From positions 1 through 7,982 of the forward strand of contig JAPLUS010000106.1 of NCBI GenBank assembly GCA_026397495.1: 7,982 bases of DNA, read 5' to 3'. A program made the position numbers and the translations under genes. Source of the stretch: Candidatus Zixiibacteriota bacterium (GTDB lineage: Bacteria; Zixibacteria; MSB-5A5; GN15; PGXB01). The number at the start of each line of letters is the position of its first letter. Within the stretch, counting starts at the first letter, position 1. Below are positions 6,766 through 7,982 of the stretch, one piece after another. The notes under the pieces were generated by a model. It made no database searches. It saw only the letters and a program-made list of their open reading frames with translations, and had not been told where the DNA came from.

Positions 6766-7613
6766 AATGTTTGCCTTGATCCCATATATCCCCCCAACAA
6801 GCCAAGCGCCCCCGCCGCCAGACAGAAATAGACGATTTCTTTCAGAGAGGGAAAGATAATTTCCACATCCCTGAAAGTAAAATACCCAATCCCATAGAAA
6901 ATTATGATCCATCCGGCCGCGGCAGCCAGGAGAGAGTAGAATAGACCTTCAAAAATATAGGGGAAAATCAAAACGCTTCTCCCTGCGCCCAGGAGTCGCA
7001 GCTGGGTAATCTCCTCCTCCCGCATACGCAGCGAGAACTGAATGGAATGAATCACGTTCAGCAGGGCCGCCAAAAATATAACCATACCGAGCAGATAGAT
7101 CGTCTTAGCAACCAGCGATTTGGCCAATTCCGCCTTCTCTAGCCAGTGTTCAGCGTAAAAGATTTGGGAGATTCCCTTTATTTTCTGCAGGTTTTCCTTA
7201 AAAGTCTGAAGCCTACGGCTGTCGAGGAAGTTCTCTTTGAATGAAATTATTATTGAGCGCGGCAATGGATTTTCATCCAAATCCCCCAACAAATCTATTC
7301 CCATAAGGTCATAAAGCCGACTGCGGGCATCGTCGCGGGAAATATACTCCGCCTTTTCAACCCCATCCATACGGCCAATGGACTCTCTGAATTTTACGGT
7401 AGTCGAATCGGTCAAATTGTCATCCAGAAAGATTTCGATATCGATATTGGATATCTGGCGGTCATAATAGTGCTTTGTGCTTAGAGAGGCGGTCCAAATT
7501 AGGTCAAAGAGAATAAATAGCAGACATAATGACAAAAAGGTGCCGGCCGCAACCAGCGGTCGCCTAAAAATATTAAGCCATGATTTTTTGGCGGAGAATA
7601 ATATGCGGCTCAT
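6762..7613 (-). CDS. ftsX: Cell division ABC transporter permease FtsX
   Basis: This is a 283-residue inner-membrane protein with the FtsX layout. A short basic cytoplasmic N-terminus is followed by TM1 (about 20-43) and an extracytoplasmic domain (about 44-168) containing the conserved NPLPRSI (115-121). TM2 (about 171-190) leads to the cytoplasmic coupling segment REEEITQLRLLGAGRS (198-213), then TM3 (about 214-244) and TM4 (about 260-278). In known systems FtsX couples FtsE to periplasmic EnvC or PcsB/RipC-type proteins through the large loop, controlling peptidoglycan hydrolysis at division. The ATG at 7613 forms an ATGA overlap with the ftsE stop and has AAAGGTGG nine bases upstream. Its TGA overlaps the envC start in the same way, so the three genes are translationally coupled. 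Length is typical (about 280-350). The role in division is inferred from the family and neighbours. Confidence 0.92.
   Translation of the reverse strand: MSRILFSAKKSWLNIFRRPLVAAGTFLSLCLLFILFDLIWTASLSTKHYYDRQISNIDIEIFLDDNLTDSTTVKFRESIGRMDGVEKAEYISRDDARSRLYDLMGIDLLGDLDENPLPRSIIISFKENFLDSRRLQTFKENLQKIKGISQIFYAEHWLEKAELAKSLVAKTIYLLGMVIFLAALLNVIHSIQFSLRMREEEITQLRLLGAGRSVLIFPYIFEGLFYSLLAAAAGWIIIFYGIGYFTFRDVEIIFPSLKEIVYFCLAAGALGLLGGYMGSRQTL
6774..6777 (-). promoter_or_regulatory. Ribosome binding site of the envC-like gene
   Basis: AAGG lies within the last codons of ftsX, eight bases before the ATG at 6765. Together with the ATGA stop/start overlap it favours 6765 over the upstream in-frame start at 6912. 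Confidence 0.5.
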
Positions 7614-7982
7614 TGCAGACTACCACCTTTAATCTGATACTTGGAGACATTGGGCATATCAAGACCGGAATGATCGGCTGTCAGAATTATAATAGTATGT
7701 CCGGCCGCTGATAATCGCCTGAGGGTGTCCGGAATTATGGCGGCCATTTCCCGATTGAGTCGGTCAAAAGGTTCATCAATCAGAAGAAGCGGCTGATCGG
7801 CAATAACCGCCCGAGCCAGCATCGCCAGAATCTGATGGTTCCGGCCAAGATGACTTGCCTTTTCATCTCTTTTGCTAAAAAGATCGAATTGTGCTAAAAT
7901 CTGTTTTAATTTGGCCTTTTGTGAAAAAACCGTGTCTCCCCTGATGATCAGAGGGTAAAGCAAGTTCTCTGCAAGCGACAGA
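7610..7982 (-). CDS. ftsE: FtsE-like ABC ATPase, C-terminal part (5' end off the window), divergent motifs
   Basis: The reading frame is open to the right edge. The 123 residues visible begin LSLAENLLYPLIIRG, which matches the post-Q-loop segment of FtsE/LolD-type ATPases (T-V-x-E-N-V-x-x-P-L), so Walker A and the Q-loop lie outside the window. Numbering from the first visible residue, Walker B is intact as LLLIDEP (65-71, catalytic-type E70). The ABC signature LSGGQ/E is replaced by LGRNH (45-49), and the switch-loop THD aligns with TAD (101-103), so the histidine is lost. The flanking LARAVIADQP still matches the family. The assignment as FtsE rests mainly on the overlapping ftsX next to it. 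A LolD- or MacB-type ATPase is less likely given the FtsX topology and the EnvC-like neighbour. Either ATP hydrolysis is altered or the protein tolerates unusual motifs. No frameshift is apparent. Confidence 0.82.
   Translation of the reverse strand, partial: LSLAENLLYPLIIRGDTVFSQKAKLKQILAQFDLFSKRDEKASHLGRNHQILAMLARAVIADQPLLLIDEPFDRLNREMAAIIPDTLRRLSAAGHTIIILTADHSGLDMPNVSKYQIKGGSLQ
7623..7630 (-). promoter_or_regulatory. Ribosome binding site of ftsX
   Basis: AAAGGTGG at the end of ftsE, nine bases before the ATG at 7613, supports this start together with the ATGA overlap. Confidence 0.6.

Noticed and set aside
6611..6805. 64-codon minus-strand frame spanning the ftsX-envC junction
   Set aside because: It overlaps both genes in another frame, has no family resemblance, and the junction is fully explained by the ATGA overlap.
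6766..6912. In-frame upstream extension of the envC-like gene to an ATG at 6912, giving 458 residues
   Set aside because: The extra 49 residues lie entirely within the ftsX coding region, contain no export signal at the N-terminus and look like an out-of-frame reading of FtsX. The ATG at 6765 has an ATGA overlap and a suitable AAGG site.

Overview
All eight genes in this window lie on the minus strand and are packed into what looks like one operon, so transcription runs from the right edge to the left edge. In transcription order they are: ftsE (5' part off the right edge), ftsX, an envC-like LytM/M23 activator, holB (DNA polymerase III delta'), ricT/yaaT (PSP1 family), metG, tatD, and rsmA/ksgA (its last few codons off the left edge). 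Coding density is almost total. Junctions are overlaps of 4, 4, 17 and 1 nt or gaps of 45, 14 and 6 nt, and no stretch over 300 bases lacks a gene. I see no RNA genes, CRISPR array, insertion sequence, integrase, origin or convincing terminator.

Right part (about 5536-7982): a cell-division and peptidoglycan-splitting module. FtsE and FtsX form a membrane ABC complex. In known systems it controls a periplasmic coiled-coil protein that in turn activates or performs peptidoglycan hydrolysis. The third gene has the expected form: an export signal, long coiled coils and a LytM domain whose zinc and catalytic residues are mostly replaced, as in E. coli EnvC. The ATPase is itself unusual, because its ABC signature and switch histidine do not match the consensus.

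Left part (about 1-5552): a housekeeping block for replication and translation, in the order holB, ricT, metG, tatD, rsmA. This is the relative order known from the Bacillus subtilis region holB-yaaT-...-metS-yabD(tatD)-...-ksgA, with the intervening genes missing.

Organism: GC looks moderate (mid-40s percent by eye, not counted). A signal-peptide-bearing EnvC-type activator beside FtsEX suggests a two-membrane bacterium. The Firmicutes-like housekeeping order, frequent TTG starts (holB, metG, rsmA) and divergent proteins suggest an uncultured or deep lineage. An FCB-type candidate phylum such as Zixibacteria would fit, but that placement is a guess. The window is mainly ordinary core genome. 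The points most worth a second look are the non-canonical FtsE, the inactive-type LytM protein with a GC-rich tandem repeat in its N-terminal coding sequence, and the joining of the two gene blocks.
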